Shown in pieces: positions 45,844 through 58,864 of a DNA stretch of 64,000 nucleotides. Each line of letters starts with the position of its first letter. The first letter of the stretch is position 1. Origin of the DNA: Girardinichthys multiradiatus (lineage: Eukaryota > Chordata > Actinopteri > Cyprinodontiformes > Goodeidae); the NCBI RefSeq assembly GCF_021462225.1, contig NC_061813.1, positions 24,142,442 to 24,206,441 of the forward strand, given 5' to 3'. The notes beneath the pieces are model-generated. The model saw nothing but the letters and a program-made list of their open reading frames with translations. It had not been told where the DNA came from and searched no databases. The position numbers and the translations under genes are program-made.

Positions 45844-46264
45844 TACAGCATTACAGTTCATAAGAATGTGAGGAGTTAATTTATCCTCCCGTGCTCAGTG
45901 GACAGACTCAACAAAAAAAGGTCCCAGCCTTTGTGAAACAAACTAAAGCCATGTTTCTGAACATAAAAAGCAGACAAAACGTCGTTGTCATAATTAAAAA
46001 TATATCTGTGAGCTGGAATTTAAAAAAACAACAGGATGGGTGTTTTTTGAGTAAGCAGCGTTTTTAGGAAAAACGAACAAGAAGAAGAGGACGGACAGAA
46101 TTTTAACACTTTTGCGATAAATTTTAGGCACTCAGCAACAAAAACAGAACCGTTATGAAAAACACAGAGAGGCACAAAAACAAGACTTGACACAAACTGG
46201 AGAAAAATAATGTTCTTTGAGTTTTTGGGACAGTTTAGCGGAGACAAAACCCCATGAAAGAGCC

Positions 46265-46610
46265 TCATTTCCTGAAGAAGGCGCTGCGTGTGATGCTGTA
46301 CAGCAGGTGGTAAGGCTTTCGTCTGGGGGGCTCGGCCAGAGAAAACACCTGCTGCTGAGGTACGCTGGTGGGAATGGTGATGTGGCGCTGCTGAAGGGCC
46401 GGCAGGTTTTGGTGGGGTGGGACGGAGTCGGCATAGCCAGCTGAAATATATATAAAAAAATATATATTAATGGATCAAATCTGAACGTAAACCTAGGAGG
46501 CAATTTCATAGCATGTAGTAAATATTTTTCCTTACTTTTGATCTTCCCATGTTTTGTTCTTCTTGCATTAACAATGGCCTGTTTTCTTTGTTCTTCACTG
46601 ATGTCTATTC
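46265..46610 (-). CDS. spata13: spata13 C-terminal exons and stop
   Basis: Exon 46610-46536 (75 nt) encodes [20 protein letters not shown]. Exon 46440-46265 encodes the tail [20 protein letters not shown] then [20 protein letters not shown], and ends FFRK with TGA at 46267-46265. The Q-Q-Q-V-F-x-L-A-E-P and terminal F-R-K motifs are diagnostic of the ASEF group. This tail also contributes to autoinhibition in ASEF2. Confidence 0.9.
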
Positions 46611-49600
46611 CTGCACAGAAAACACACCTTCAGATCAAAATATCTGCTGTCTCATCCTTGTTCCTGCCCGTGCAGCGCAACTCACCCATCTCTTGGTCCT
46701 CCTTCACCCTCTGTCTCTCCTTGGCAAAGGCCTGTAACCACCTCTGCTTGTCCTGGACTTTCCTGCAGCACAGAACGCACACAAGCTCCAAGGTGGAGGC
46801 GTGCCGCAGCCGCAGAGCATTTTTCAGGGTCAGGCCCAGGTCCTGGTCCCGCCCATCAGGCACGTCCACCACTTCCATCTCGTCCATATCCAGACGCCCT
46901 CGATAGTGGAGCAGGTCTCTGCGCAGGACGTCCTTTTTGCAGTAGACGAGCTGGTGGTCGAACAGGAAGAAGCTACGCTGCTGCAGCTTACCCTGCCGGA
47001 CGGCTCGGGTCAGCTCGCCAGAGTGGATCAGCTCCGAGCTGCGTTCCAGCACGTCGGGCCCCTTCAGCGTGTTTACAAAGAGTTAAAACTTTTACACCAT
47101 GGCCAGAAGTATTTTTTACATAAAGTTAACAGAATATAACTGAAATGATATTTAAAACTTAATAAGCAGCTGACCTCCCAGTGCAAAATGGCAACCTGCC
47201 AATGAGCGATGGTGTCGATGCTCTCCAGCCGCCTCTTCCTCTCATTGATCAAACTGGCCACCTTCTTCATAGCCTCATAGGCTTCATTGACGCCAGTGTG
47301 GTCCCTGCAACAAAACAGCGAATACACATCAACTCCAAAACAGACCATGTAGGATGTGCTGAATGAAAAACAAACAGAACAAAGCAACTAAGGATGTGCT
47401 AGAGTAAAGGATGCATCTTTGTTCATTTATGTGACCTCATAAAAAACAGCGCCATGAGTCTGATGAATACCATCTAATATTTTAATTTCTAAATATGCTA
47501 CCTGTGGTCTTTGGGTGTGTACTTGAGCAGCTCCCCCAGCTGTAGTGGGTATTTACAGATCTTCTGGACAGGTGTGAGCAAGAAACCAGCGATGGAGATG
47601 TCGATCATTTGCTGGAGGAGGCGACAGGCCTCAAAGAAATGTTTATATTTGCTCATCTTCACGAGACGCTGCAGCTCGGCACAGGCTGCGGGATGAGTGT
47701 TACAGTACTCAGAGTAGATCGAAAAGCCCTCACCCTTCAGGGAAGCAGAGAAACAGTCTGTGATAACTATAAATGGTTCAGTGACATATTCAAGGATCTA
47801 CTGAGATAAGGATTTCCCATGCATGGTCACCACCTGCATGAGGAAGCAGGAGCCTATTTCACTGAGATGTGGCTCTTCCTTGTTGTACTTCTTCTCCAGG
47901 TCTCTGAGGAACAGCCGCTGGAATTTGTAGATGTCTTCTATGTTGCTGAAAATCGTCTTCAGCTGCAGCTCAGTGAACATGTCGGGGTGCTTCCGGCACT
48001 GACGGATGTAACCCTGAAACACATAAACCAACGCCTTGTTTTACCTGACAGAACACCCTAAAACTGTTTTATTTCTCATCAACAGGGGGTGCTAGAAACA
48101 TGTAATACTTTTCCCTGAAGAACATTTACAGTACTTTGAGAAGCTGGAGCAGATGTGCATGGTGCTGTAAAAAATTATTTGTGCCCTCACATATCACATA
48201 GGTTTTATGTAATCAAACATTAATATCAGACAAATATAACCCATGTTAAGACAAAATGTGGTTTTAAAATGATCATCCTATGTGAAAAGGTAATGGTCTC
48301 CTAAGCAAAATGACAGGTTGTGCCACTCTTTCCTGCCATCAAGTGTTTCTGAATTTCCTCCCAATGAGTCTTTTTATTGCAGTAGAGGAATTTTGATCCA
48401 CTCTGCTTTCTTTCTTCCAGATTTGTTTTAATTCAGCAACATTTACAGGGTTTATAATTATGAACAGCCTGCTTATGTTCATCCCACAAAATCTCAATCC
48501 AATTTATGTCCGGACTTTGACTAAGCCATGCCAAAACTGTCATTTAGTTTTCTTTTTTGAGCCATTAAGAGGACTTGCTGGTGTGCTTTAGATCATTGTC
48601 CTGCTGCATAAGCAAGCATGGTTGAGCTACAGATCACATTCTCCTGCAAGAGATTCTGCTAGAAACCAGAATTCATGGCTTGCTGCGTCATTCCCTGAAG
48701 CAGCAAAGCAGCCCCAGACCACCATACTATAACCACCATGTTTGAGTATGTTTCAGTATGATGTTCTTTTTCTGATGATGTGGGTTTTACAGCAGATGTA
48801 ACAGGACACACACCTCTCACTTTGGGTCACTGGCATCCTAAAGCTTTAGAATCACGATGTAAACCTTTTCAGATCGATGTCAGTGGCACCTGTTCTTGAG
48901 CCTCTATAGATTGGAGCATGATGAGTTGCTTTTTCTAGATTTTTAGCCTACTTCATGTGGTCAGAAATGTCCTGTTAAAATAATTTATTGATTCTACAGG
49001 TCTGGCACTAATGAGGCCTAGGTGTGGCAAGTGAAATATTACCCATGGGTAATCATCATTCCTAAATTGCATTAGTAATATTACAATTTCCATCATGGTG
49101 AATCATTTAAGTGTCAAAACAAGCTAAAATACTTTTTTATAGCGTTGTATTACAATGGTATAGAAGGAAATACCTCACAGATGTCTTTTAAGTGTTTGAT
49201 GTAAATGCGTTCAGTATTCATGATTTCCTGAACCACATTGGTTCTCATCTGCTCCCTGTGCTGGGTGCTGGGTTTGTCCCTGGGAGCTGGGTCTTCCTGG
49301 TCCGCCACACTCTCCACACTCTCAGCGCTCGAGTCCTCCTGGTTCACACGCACCTGAAACACATGCAGCGCAAACTCGACAAGAACTCCTGAGAACCAGT
49401 TCCAGACAAATCTGCTTGATTCCAAACCTAAGTCAGGATTAGACTTAAAAACATAAATTAGCAGCCCTTTATATTTGTCTCTACAGGTTTTGAACAATTA
49501 CAAGAAGAGCAGTGACTACTTTATTATGGCAACAACATGTGGAAGCTTAACCAGTCGCTGTTCATCAACACTGATTCAGCAACAAGTAATTACACAGCAG

Positions 49601-52600
49601 ACGGCTGTCGGCCAATCAAGCAACGTCACCATCGTTACCACAGCCTTACTAATTAAGACCAAACTGTCAATCACTTCTCATCACCACAGAAACCATCTTG
49701 ACCCTCTTGTGTTTCAGACCATTCAGTGTGCCGCTGTTTGTTTGGGCCTAAGCCGGATTGAGAGCCTTTTTTTTCTCTGCAAACACGTAAAAGGGAGCAG
49801 GGTCAGAAAGTCCACTTACCCTCACAAAGCTGGAAGGGAACCAGGCCTCCCTGTCGCCCCCCCTGCCCCACCACCAGTCCTTGTGCGAGGCGTCCAGGAG
49901 GCAGATAACATCTCCAGCCTTGAAGGCCAGCTCCTTCTCCTCCATGGTCACATGGTCCCAGAGAGCCTCGGCGTACACGGCATGGCCCGAGATTATCAAC
50001 TGCATAACACACAGGCAGATAAGAACATACAATTACATGGAGGCTAAGTCCGTGTCCAACATGTAAGATTACTTCTAGACATGTGGACAGTGCTGTGGCT
50101 GAATCGTGGCCAAACATCATAATAGACTGGAAACAAGATGAGCCTAAAAATTTGGTGCAGATTTTTTGTCTGAGAACACGTGTGAGCGTCCCTCACCTCG
50201 TTGAGCACGGACAGCTCCACCCCGGGCTGGAGGTAGGGCGTGCCATCAGCGAGCTCATCGAAGCTGCTCTCCTCCTCCTCGCTCACGCTGTCATCGAGCG
50301 TGGCTGTACACTCAGACGCACCAGCTGCAACACATACCCAGAGATAATGAAACCACGTGTAGAAACCAAGCAACATACATCTGGCTCTCTATCAGCGTTG
50401 CTCCTCCAACATACTTGCTGACATTCCTCAGCCCCAGATTTTCCCCCCACAGACTGACTTCTGTTAAAATCCTCTCAAAAACAAGCTCCAGTTCTCACCG
50501 CTGAGCACTCTGTGGACTTTGCGCCGCCCCACGCGGTCCAGTCCGATCGGGGTGCTCTGGGAGAGCGCGCAGGGCCGGAATCTGGCAGACACTCCTCTGT
50601 AGGGGGGTACCTGGTGGGAGGGGATTGGCGGTCGCGACAAAGGCTGCAGTAATAACAAGAGGAAAAGTCCTGTGATTTAGGAAGAGCTCACTTTCTCTGG
50701 CTTTCACCAGCTACTCTCATGAATCCTCGGTACACACATATAGTAGAGCCTGTCTTAGCATTCCCACACCGAGTCAGGCTGGTTAGTTTGGGCCTCTTAT
50801 CTATTTGTTACAGTAATTCTCTGGTTCCTGTAACACTTGACATGTTGTGAAAAAAGTATTTGTTTGATGATCTGAAGCATTTAAGGGAGGCAAATACTCT
50901 TTCACAGCACTTTATTAAAGTTTAACGTGGCTAAAAAAAACGGACAATGTTAATTTCATCGTTCATTACTTTAATTCTTTTGGTTTTACTGAACATTTTT
51001 GGGTTGTACAAAACTACTTCTGAATGCAGTTTCACAAACACGTGGAGCTGGTTGAACAATCAGGACCTGCTTTGCATTATCTCCGTTGTCTCCACCCCTC
51101 GTGTCTCTTAGAAATATGAAAACTGTAAACAAGCCAATGGCACCATTCACCTTTCCTTAGTTTTAAATGCCGTTGCTTCAGCTTCAAACAGCAAACTGTG
51201 CTGCTTTCTTTTAAACAGTAGATGTAAAAACTGCTTTTGACACTGCTTATCACTGCTGCTCATCTTCAGGTTTGGGTGTTCCCCATGGTTTTGTCCTTGG
51301 ACCAACTCTGTTTAACCACTTATATCAATAAAATTACATCTTCATAATACAATTGTAGATTCCATCTCAATATTCAAAATCCTAAGTGATCATTTGACCT
51401 CCTTAAAACCTGCTCCTTAATTTAACCGGGCTTTTAAACTGCTCAAAGACGAAGGGAACTCCAGAAAAGTCTGCATATCATTTTTATCGACAACACTAGT
51501 TGAAAAAGTGTCAGAATCCAAATATCTGGGTTGATGAAAAACTAAACTTTGAAAAACAATTTTTTATTGCAACTGAGACAGACACTGGATTTTCTTTTAA
51601 ATAAGTTCAGTTTTTAACTGTTGATAGGGAAAAGATTCATCACAGAAATTATCCTCCATGTTCTTGACCAGTTTTATTTTCGGTACAGCAGGCTCCTCCA
51701 CCCTTAAACTCCTCGATTCTGTTCATCACGCTGCTTTAAGAATCATCTGCTATGGAACACACCACTTTGTACTTGGGTTGCAACGAGATCTCGTGGTACA
51801 AGACCTCGCCATATTAAAACATCACGATATTTCCCTGTGAGGTGCCTGCGGTCAGCAAGGCTTCTCCTGATGAAATTGTAACAGAAGATGCAACTACTCC
51901 AAAATAATTTGTTTGGCAGCATTTTGGGTTTCCAAGCAGAAACAATAAATTGTGACAGAAAAGATACGAACAATATGTAAGCACTGCAAAAAAAAAAAAA
52001 TATGAGTGTAGGCTGTGGCTAACACTCGGACAATGTAAAGACGCACTGAGAGCCGTCACAACACCGTGCCTAAATCAGCAGCACCGAAAGGACAGTCAAG
52101 GCAGAAAACTGTCATTGCACCTCAGCCGATCTTTGAGGTTTTACTGAAAATATAATTAAAATCTCGTCCCGTCAATGTCGTGTTTCACCTCGTGAGTTTT
52201 ATGTATAATTACACCCCTATTGTGTTCTATACAAAAACACTGCCCTTCCAGCTCTTTCTGCATAAGCTATCTCCATGTTTTTCAAACCTACTTTCCTGAA
52301 GCGTTATTAATCATTATACTAATCAAGGCTTACTCTACAAGTTCCAAAAACCTGTGTTGGTTCCGGTCTTTACAAATCAGATCACTTTAAGGTGTCGTGT
52401 TATGATCTTCAGCCATTATCCTTATGTTCTTTGTGCTCTGTTTTATGTGCCTATTTTGTTGCGTTTTATTTTATGTGTCTCAATGTAATGCTTGCATAAT
52501 AATGAATGAAATGAATATATATTGTTTTGCAGCAGTCAAAGCTATACTGATGATCTTTTCACGAGACGTGTTTATTACCTGTACCTGCAAGTACTGTTTT

Positions 52601-55600
52601 TCTATTGAAGCTTGCTGCACAATTGGGTGGGTTTTTGGTTCCAACACGCTCAGCGCAACCTGGAATTTAAAGAAGCAGCATGCAGGATTCAAAGAGATCA
52701 AGTCACAAATCTGCAGATTAGCACAAAAAGATTACAATCTGCCTTAGCCCGCACTCTTTGGGATTTAGGAGAAAACTATCACCGTTTCAAAAAATGTAAA
52801 CAACACAGCTAAATCCGGTGTGTATGGATAGGTTCGGGCTGCTGTAAAAACATGGCCTCCCTGCATGAGCCCTTCCTTTGTCTGAAGATTATTTTCACTC
52901 TAAGGTAAGAAAGGTGTGAGAATATATGATTATATATACACTACTGGTCAAAAGCTTTAGAACACCTTTCTTATTTTATGACTATTTACCTTGTACGTAG
53001 ATTCTCACTGAAGGCATCAAAACAGTGAATGAACACATATGGAATTATGTACCAAACCAAAACTTGTAAAATAACTTTAATTATGTTTAATATTTTGGAT
53101 TCCTTAAAGTATCCTTTGCTGTGATGACTGAAATATTAACCTTTGGACGCCTCTCTATGTCTGGGTTCATAGGCTATTTTGAAGAATATTTTATATTGAC
53201 ATTTAGTTCTGAGCATAGTTCAATCATTTCAATCCTAGGGAAAGAGAAGTTAATACCAACTGTGCAACAAGAACACCATTTGCAGGGGACAAAGGTTGTA
53301 AAAGCTTACAGAAGGAAGGCGATCCTCCTTCAACTCGGTATCTGCCGGGAACAAATCCACATCTCCGATCACTGAGACGGGCCGATGTCTCTGAACATCC
53401 CCGTTATTGCTACAGTTCTCGGGGCTGCTCCCGTTCCCGTCAGAGCTGCACTTTACATGCAGCCGCGTATCTGATGTCCTTTCCTCATAGTTTGGCTCCG
53501 CCACTTCCTCGGGGATGCAGTGCTTCCTGGAAACGAGCTGGGCGTAGTCAGAGATGGGCCGAGGTCTGGGGCGCCCGCTCCTCCGTCTGGGCTTCACCGA
53601 AGTGGTTTCTGTGGAAGCTGCGGCTCCGTCTGTGGGAGGTGTGGGTGATGCGGGTGTATTAGAGAGGCATGTTGAGGGGTCAGAAGGTGGGCTGCTGGCT
53701 GCTGTGGAGACTTCCTCTGTTTGGGGAAGTGGACCTTGTTCTAGAACAGGTGATTTCACCTGGAAAGTAAGAAAGAGAAGTTTAAGACAAAACAAGGACC
53801 AAGTAACAACATCTCTCCTCAATAATCTTTGAATTCTGCTTTGGTGATGTGAAAGATTTACCACATCACATTTCTTTTATGTTAAAATCATGAATTCCCT
53901 GAAAAGAAAACATATTACTTAGGTCAAACCTGACTTCTGAACCACTATTACCATATAAGGACCACCTCTTTTTTAATCTATTCTCAATTCTCATTTCATC
54001 ATCATCATTTGTCATTTAGTTTGATATCTGATTTGGATTTTCAGACCCAACACTTGGTGATTTGCACGTCTAAGTGGGATCCTGACCCCGACCTTTGAGA
54101 GTTTTACCCAACTTGGAAAATGAATTGTGCAATGTCATATTTTTATTTTTCCACTTTGCATCTTCATAATGGTGTGCAAATTCATCAACAGTGTCATTAT
54201 TATTGTCTATTGTATTAATGTCTTCTGTAATACATTATGTCTGTTTAACTTTAGAACGTGTCTTCTAAGGTTTAGATACAGACGCTTACTGCGTAACCTT
54301 GGTGGAAGTTATGTCTCTGTAAAAAAAAGCTCTGCATTAATATTTTGTCTGCCATGTAGAGTATTAGCAGACCCTGGGTAACAATGCTGGTGGCCAACAA
54401 AACATGAAGATGAAAAGACTATTCTGAAAAAACCCCAAACTATAAAACTAAATGCTTACTTAGCATTAGCTAAGGGGCAGTTAGAGGAAAGTAACGTTTC
54501 CTTCTGCACAAAAACAATCTTAAACAGCCTCTAAAAACAGCCAGGTTCGAGATTTGGTGCAGATTTAATTTCACTGCAATCAAAAGTTTTTTTTTATTTT
54601 TTTTATTAGCGCCAGAACTAGTCCTTTTAATGTTAAATGAGTTTTACTATTAAAATATGATTACAAATGTTACCATAGTAATCAGTGAAACAAGTGAACA
54701 TAATAAAGCTCATTTAGTAAGCTTCAGGACAAGGAGGAAATCAAAACGTGTCTGAGCAAAGAGCATAGAACTACAAAACGTAGAATGTGACCGTTAACAT
54801 GCTCTCAGCCTGCAGCACATTGACTAACCGTACTTTGAATGTAGAGAGATTTGGATAAAACTACCAGGAAAACAGAAACATCAAGCTGTGAAGATAAAAC
54901 AAAGTCACAAAAAATGATTTCAGAGCAGAACGAAGATTCAGTTCAATAAACCATCTTATAAAACAAATATAACCTTCATAACGTAACATTTCTCAGTGGG
55001 TAAAATGTTCCTGACCATAAATTATAAGATGATGCTCCCACTCATCCAGTAAAACTAAACCTCACCTCTTGCTTTTCTCTGCCTGGGTCCGGACCCCGCC
55101 ATATACACTGGAATGGCACACATAGAACCAGCACCATTGTAAAACTGGATTGCCGGGGGTCCTCAAGGCCAAATCCCTAAACTCCTCTCAGAAGCCCCTT
55201 GACGCCTAAAAAACACGGACGTACTTTTCCAATCCATTGTTAAAGACAAAATCCCGATCTCAGAGAATTATTCTACTAACTCCTGCATTTATCACCCTGC
55301 TTACTTGGGGGAGTTGTTAGCTGTCAAAGGTTAAATGGTAAATGGACTGAACTTATATAGCGCTTTTCCAGTCATACAGACCTCATGTTGCTGTACTTTG
55401 ATCTGCGGCAGCAACTAACAGAAAGGGGGGAGAAACTAATGCTGCGCTCAGTCATAGCCTGCTCCCCTCCCACTCACACAGTGCCTTTTTTTGTTCAAGG
55501 GCCACTAATCATAAACTAAGCCTAATCATTAACTCCCCCTGCTCCTTCAGAGTGCCAGGCAGCGTGACGGGTCCAAACGCAGCATGTGACCCCGCTGCAG

Positions 55601-58600
55601 CCGACGTCAGGAATCAAACAAGTCTGACAGGAACAGGAGGGCTAATCGATGTTTTCGTTATTTATCTGACAAGCAGAGGGACTTTGGACGACTTACACTT
55701 CTTTTTCTTTTTCAGGGTACGTGCAGTAAACCCATACGCATTACATAATCATGAGAATATATATATCAAAGATCACTTCACACTTAGACGAGTGAGATTT
55801 CTTTGCTTCAGACAAGGGTCATGGCCAATCAGAAGAGAGGGGCCATTAAAGATCAGAAAGTCCTAAATCTGCCTTCTTTATTTATTTACCATTTTAAATT
55901 CTGGGTATTTCTTTGCATATAACAGTTTAAAATTATGTAACAGCAGGGCATTAAATCTATTCAGACTTAATGCAAAAGACAAATAATGTTATTTTTTAGG
56001 CAAAAAAAAAAACCCATTTAACACCATATTGTTATGGCAATAAGCCACAAATCCAATTTCCTATCTATACCATCTGGTATTGTATGTATTTATTATTATT
56101 ATTATTACAAAAAGAGGGGGAAGACATGCAGCAAAGGTCACCTGGGCCAGGAATCGAACCTGCGACAGATGTTGAGGACTGAAGCCTCTGAATATGGGAC
56201 TGTGCTGCTGTTGTGCCTAATTTTCTAGTTTTAATTATACATGTAAACCACTCCAGGATGGAAATAATCATGCCAAACGTAACTTCAATACATTTCAAAA
56301 ACAATAATAAGTGTATTGTAGATCTTCTTTAATCCCCACAGGTTTAAAACTATACATACAAGCTCAAATGTATACATAACTAATATAACTAATATTTAAA
56401 TGCTGTATATTTGACCACTGTTTTCAGGACAATCTGTAGATCTGGTCAGCTTTCTGGCACGGACCCGGCGTAAGCATGGGAAATACGTTTTCAATAGGGT
56501 TCAGGTCAGGGTCATTTAAGAAGTTAAATGTTAGCCTGATTTATCTATTCCAAAACCAGTTTAAACTTGTGTTTAAGATCAACATCCAGGAGGAACACCC
56601 AACTCTGTCCACTCACTGCAAATGTAAGCTCTGATGAAGGGATATTTAGAAGAAAACTCAGAAATCAATGCTCAAGCCGATTGTAAACTGGCTTTGAGGA
56701 GACTGGCACCCCGGTGTGAGAGGGCGTCATCTGGGAAAGAAGTGTCTGCTCCAAAAGTGCCACCTTCAAATAAATTTAAAGTGCTGTCCACGTTCCCCGA
56801 GCATAACTGGTGGAATAAACATGGATAATTCCTCGCTATGCAGGAGCATTTTGAGTTCCCCTGAGACAGACGTAACCTGAATGGTCTGCAGGTGTGCTGT
56901 TAGAAAGCACATCGGCCGGCAATGATGTTGAAGACAGCATGAAATATGCAGCTACCAATACAACACTAAACACAAAGACTATTTCCTTTTTTTGTTGAGG
57001 AATCCCAAGAATTTTATGATCCTCAAGAAGTCTTCATTATATCTGGGAAAAAACAGGCACAAATAAAAAAAAAAAAAAACAATTTCTGGCACTAGGACCA
57101 TTGTAAATTAAGTCTCTTTCTGGAGAGCTGGAAGTTTTGCTGCAACCCCAGTAAGACTGAAGAGCTCAGTCAACAAACAGGCTCTTATCATTAAGACACA
57201 TTTTCCGGAGCCAGGGAGAGATCCAGGTAGACAGAAAGAGCAACGAAGGTAAAATTATTTCATATCGCACTCATCACAGGGGAAGATTTAGAAGTTTGCA
57301 GCCTTACCTCATTTGGTAGCAAATCAAAGTCAAGTTGTCCTTGGTGTTGCGATGCCTCTCGTTGACTGAGTGGGGGTGAAACACGTTCGACCATCTGTTT
57401 AGAGTTACTTGCTGCTGGAGCAGGCAGCGGCTCATGCTGAGCAGAGATATCAGCTGAAATCTGGTCTGGTAAATCTCTGGGCTCTGAGGAAAGTGGGTCG
57501 ATGACACCCTGATACGACTGCAGGCCTGCGTTGTTTTCAGGTGCGGCATGAATGAGGGGGGTGTACTTGATGGAGTTGACCTGAGCGGTGATGGCTACAG
57601 GCCGGCGCTGTCGCTCACTGGTTGGCAGGCAAGGCACACGGCGAGAGTAGTCATCGTGGAGACGGCTCAAGGGGGACATGAGAGATGGAGAGGTGGGACT
57701 TGGGGGCAGACCTTGCTTTCGGCGGGTGGTTAGGTCAGTCATGCTGCCAATTAGCTTGACCATTGACCCCTTGTTCTTCATTGGGCTACTCCTGCCTCGA
57801 AGATCCACTGAAGAAGTGCTGGAGGTCCTTTGAATGTTTGGTGTCCCGTTTGACAATGTGGTCCTCTGAGGGTCTTCCTGTGGGGAAGGAGGTTCGGGAC
57901 ATGGGCTTTTACGTCTAGCAGGCAGCTTAAATATATGAAGGTTCTCTGCACTTTTACTCAGTCTGCTCAGAGGCTTCACAAAACTGTTTTCCTTCTGGGT
58001 CTCTGTTTGGATATCAACCTTTGACCTGTGATTTGGTTTTTGTGTGCTGCATGTCGCGACATTTTTGTCGCTACCTACTCTTCTTCCGTTTTCTATGTCA
58101 AGCAACATGATCCTTCCTGCTCCATATGCTCTCCTGATGCTCCTGGAAAATCGGGAATTGCGCGTGAGACCACTGTCAGCTTCCTCATCATCATAGTCCT
58201 CAATGTCTGAGCCATACTGTTTAAACTCAGCTGAGATTTGGTCTGTTAAATTTCCATTTGATACATGATTTCCGTCTGCAGTCTTTAAATGATTAGTTGC
58301 ATCAGCTAGGTCAGCTTCCGAGCTGTTCCCAGCTGATCCATTCGGCATTTCCATTATGGGTAAAGGTACATTCTGTCCACTGTTGCTTGCTGCCCCTCTG
58401 CTCTGAATTCCTTGCAGCACAGATGACCGCAGCTTTTTAAAGGAGTCCACAACACCGAACCCTGAAAATCCGGTCCATGGCTGGGAGCTGCTGTTGTCTT
58501 CATTGTTTGGACTGTCGGCAGTCGGACTGCTAGGAGGGACAACACCCTTCCTTGAGTTAGAAAGCAGCCTCATAATTCTAGAGTTATGAGGCCTTCCTTC

Positions 58601-58864
58601 AGCTGGACCTATCACAGGGTTGGACCAGGCAGAGGAATTGATGCCATTTATTCTGCTCTGGTCGGAGAGCGGAGCTGCACCCGCCGGCCGTATCTGGGCA
58701 CCACACCCGGACAGCAGGTAGGGGACTGAACTCCTGTCAGCAAGGCTCTGCGATGGATATGTGTCGCTGAGAGGTCTGCTCCTGATCAGGGGGTCAGGTT
58801 TAGACTGATGAAGGCACTGGAGAGGGTCTTCACTTCGGGACAAGACCTTGTCCTTCTGTTCTGC
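46265..58864 (-). CDS. spata13: spata13 (ASEF2, Rho-family GEF), nearly complete
   Basis: Guanine nucleotide exchange factor for Rac1/Cdc42, regulated by APC binding, acting on the actin cytoskeleton. Twelve exons splice to 3810 nt (1269 aa plus stop): 58864-57308, 53759-53310, 50643-50499, 50324-50197, 49999-49820, 49353-49174, 48013-47834, 47734-47502, 47304-47175, 47061-46686, 46610-46536, 46440-46265. Order is a long N-terminal region, SH3, DH, PH and C-terminal tail. SPATA13 rather than ARHGEF4 is indicated by [32 protein letters not shown] and a tail of [20 protein letters not shown] ending in FFRK. Human long SPATA13 is 1277 aa, so only a very short upstream coding exon is absent. That exon was not found between 58865 and 64000. 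Confidence 0.93.
46686..47061 (-). CDS. spata13: spata13 PH domain exon
   Basis: 376 nt, phase 0 to 1. PH strands are recognisable in [37 protein letters not shown] and [20 protein letters not shown], and the C-terminal helix in [20 protein letters not shown]. The domain assists membrane binding and DH activity. Confidence 0.93.
47175..48013 (-). CDS. spata13: spata13 DH domain exons
   Basis: Exons 48013-47834 (180 nt), 47734-47502 (233 nt) and 47304-47175 (130 nt). Conserved DH segments are [20 protein letters not shown], the EIGSCFLMQ join, [20 protein letters not shown] then [20 protein letters not shown] (the CR3 exchange helix), and [20 protein letters not shown]. All joins keep frame. 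Confidence 0.95.
48150..49135. mobile_element. Decayed DNA transposon in spata13 intron
   Basis: GTGCTGTAAAAAATTATTTG and ATTTGTGCCCTC at the start, with GATCATTGTCCTGCTGCATA and related phrases of minus-strand transposase remnants of a common fish element. No open frame. Lies between exons 49174 and 48013. Confidence 0.5.
49174..49353 (-). CDS. spata13: spata13 SH3-DH linker and DH start
   Basis: 180 nt, phase 0 to 0. VRVNQED opens the linker. [20 protein letters not shown] then KDICE starts helix 1 of the Dbl-homology domain, with the conserved E-x-x-x-T-E-R-x-Y exchange motif. Confidence 0.92.
49820..49999 (-). CDS. spata13: spata13 SH3 domain exon
   Basis: 180 nt, phase 0 to 0. It contains the SH3 hallmarks ALWDH, the [20 protein letters not shown] stretch and the closing WFPSSFVR. 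In ASEF proteins this SH3 packs on the DH domain to autoinhibit exchange until APC binds (known for the family). Confidence 0.92.
50197..50643 (-). CDS. spata13: spata13 pre-SH3 exons
   Basis: Exons 50643-50499 (145 nt) and 50324-50197 (128 nt). They encode [20 protein letters not shown] then [12 protein letters not shown], which is nearly identical to ASEF2, followed by an acidic stretch [18 protein letters not shown] and the [13 protein letters not shown] lead-in to SH3. Confidence 0.88.
51240..51740 (+). mobile_element. LINE fragment, heavily decayed
   Basis: Plus-strand text reads [17 protein letters not shown] (a reverse transcriptase box) and, after frameshifts, [12 protein letters not shown]. 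Only a remnant of a Rex1/CR1-type LINE. Confidence 0.6.
52938..53240. mobile_element. Tc1 terminal remnant
   Basis: ACTACTGGTCAAAAGCTTTA and AGAACACCTTTCTTATTTTA, then text paralleling the left end of the 23562 element (GAAGGCATCAAAACAGTGAA). Truncated next to the spata13 exon at 53310. Confidence 0.65.
53310..53759 (-). CDS. spata13: spata13 exon with APC-binding-region sequence
   Basis: 450 nt, phase 0 to 0. It starts [20 protein letters not shown] and includes a basic stretch [20 protein letters not shown] and the [19 protein letters not shown] segment. The R-x-x-P-[IV]-S-V-I-G motif is shared with ASEF2, where the region N-terminal to SH3 binds APC and holds the GEF inactive. Confidence 0.85.
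55066..55137 (-). CDS. spata13: Possible alternative first coding exon of spata13
   Basis: ATG at 55137-55135 opens 24 codons ([20 protein letters not shown] then EKQE) ending exactly at a good donor (GAG then GTGAGG at 55065) in phase 0. This would splice to the phase-0 exon at 53759. SPATA13 is known to have short isoforms from internal first exons, which makes the location plausible. There is no homology support, so this may be a chance open frame. Confidence 0.25.
55333..55560. repeat. Dispersed fish repeat (AAATGGACTGAACTTATATAG family)
   Basis: TTAAATGGTAAATGGACTGA and ACTTATATAGCGCTTTTCCA open a repeat found throughout teleost genomes. Non-coding, in a spata13 intron. Confidence 0.7.
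56083..56225 (-). mobile_element. tRNA-derived SINE fragment
   Basis: Minus strand carries a perfect B box GGTTCGATTCC (56160-56150), body sequence to about 56105 and a TAA-repeat tail at 56088-56106. Confidence 0.6.
57308..58864 (-). CDS. spata13: spata13 large N-terminal exon
   Basis: 1557 nt, phase 0 to 0, 519 codons with no stop. Acceptor TTTGCAG at 58865 and donor GTAAGG at 57307. The sequence is Ser/Pro-rich and low in predicted structure. It contains proline-rich and basic phospho-site-like runs such as [24 protein letters not shown] serine clusters, and [20 protein letters not shown], one of the few ordered-looking segments. It corresponds to the long-isoform-specific exon of SPATA13. 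Confidence 0.85.

Noticed and set aside
49475..50047. 190-codon plus-strand frame opposite the spata13 SH3 exon
   Set aside because: Antisense shadow of a conserved SH3 exon with no recognisable product.
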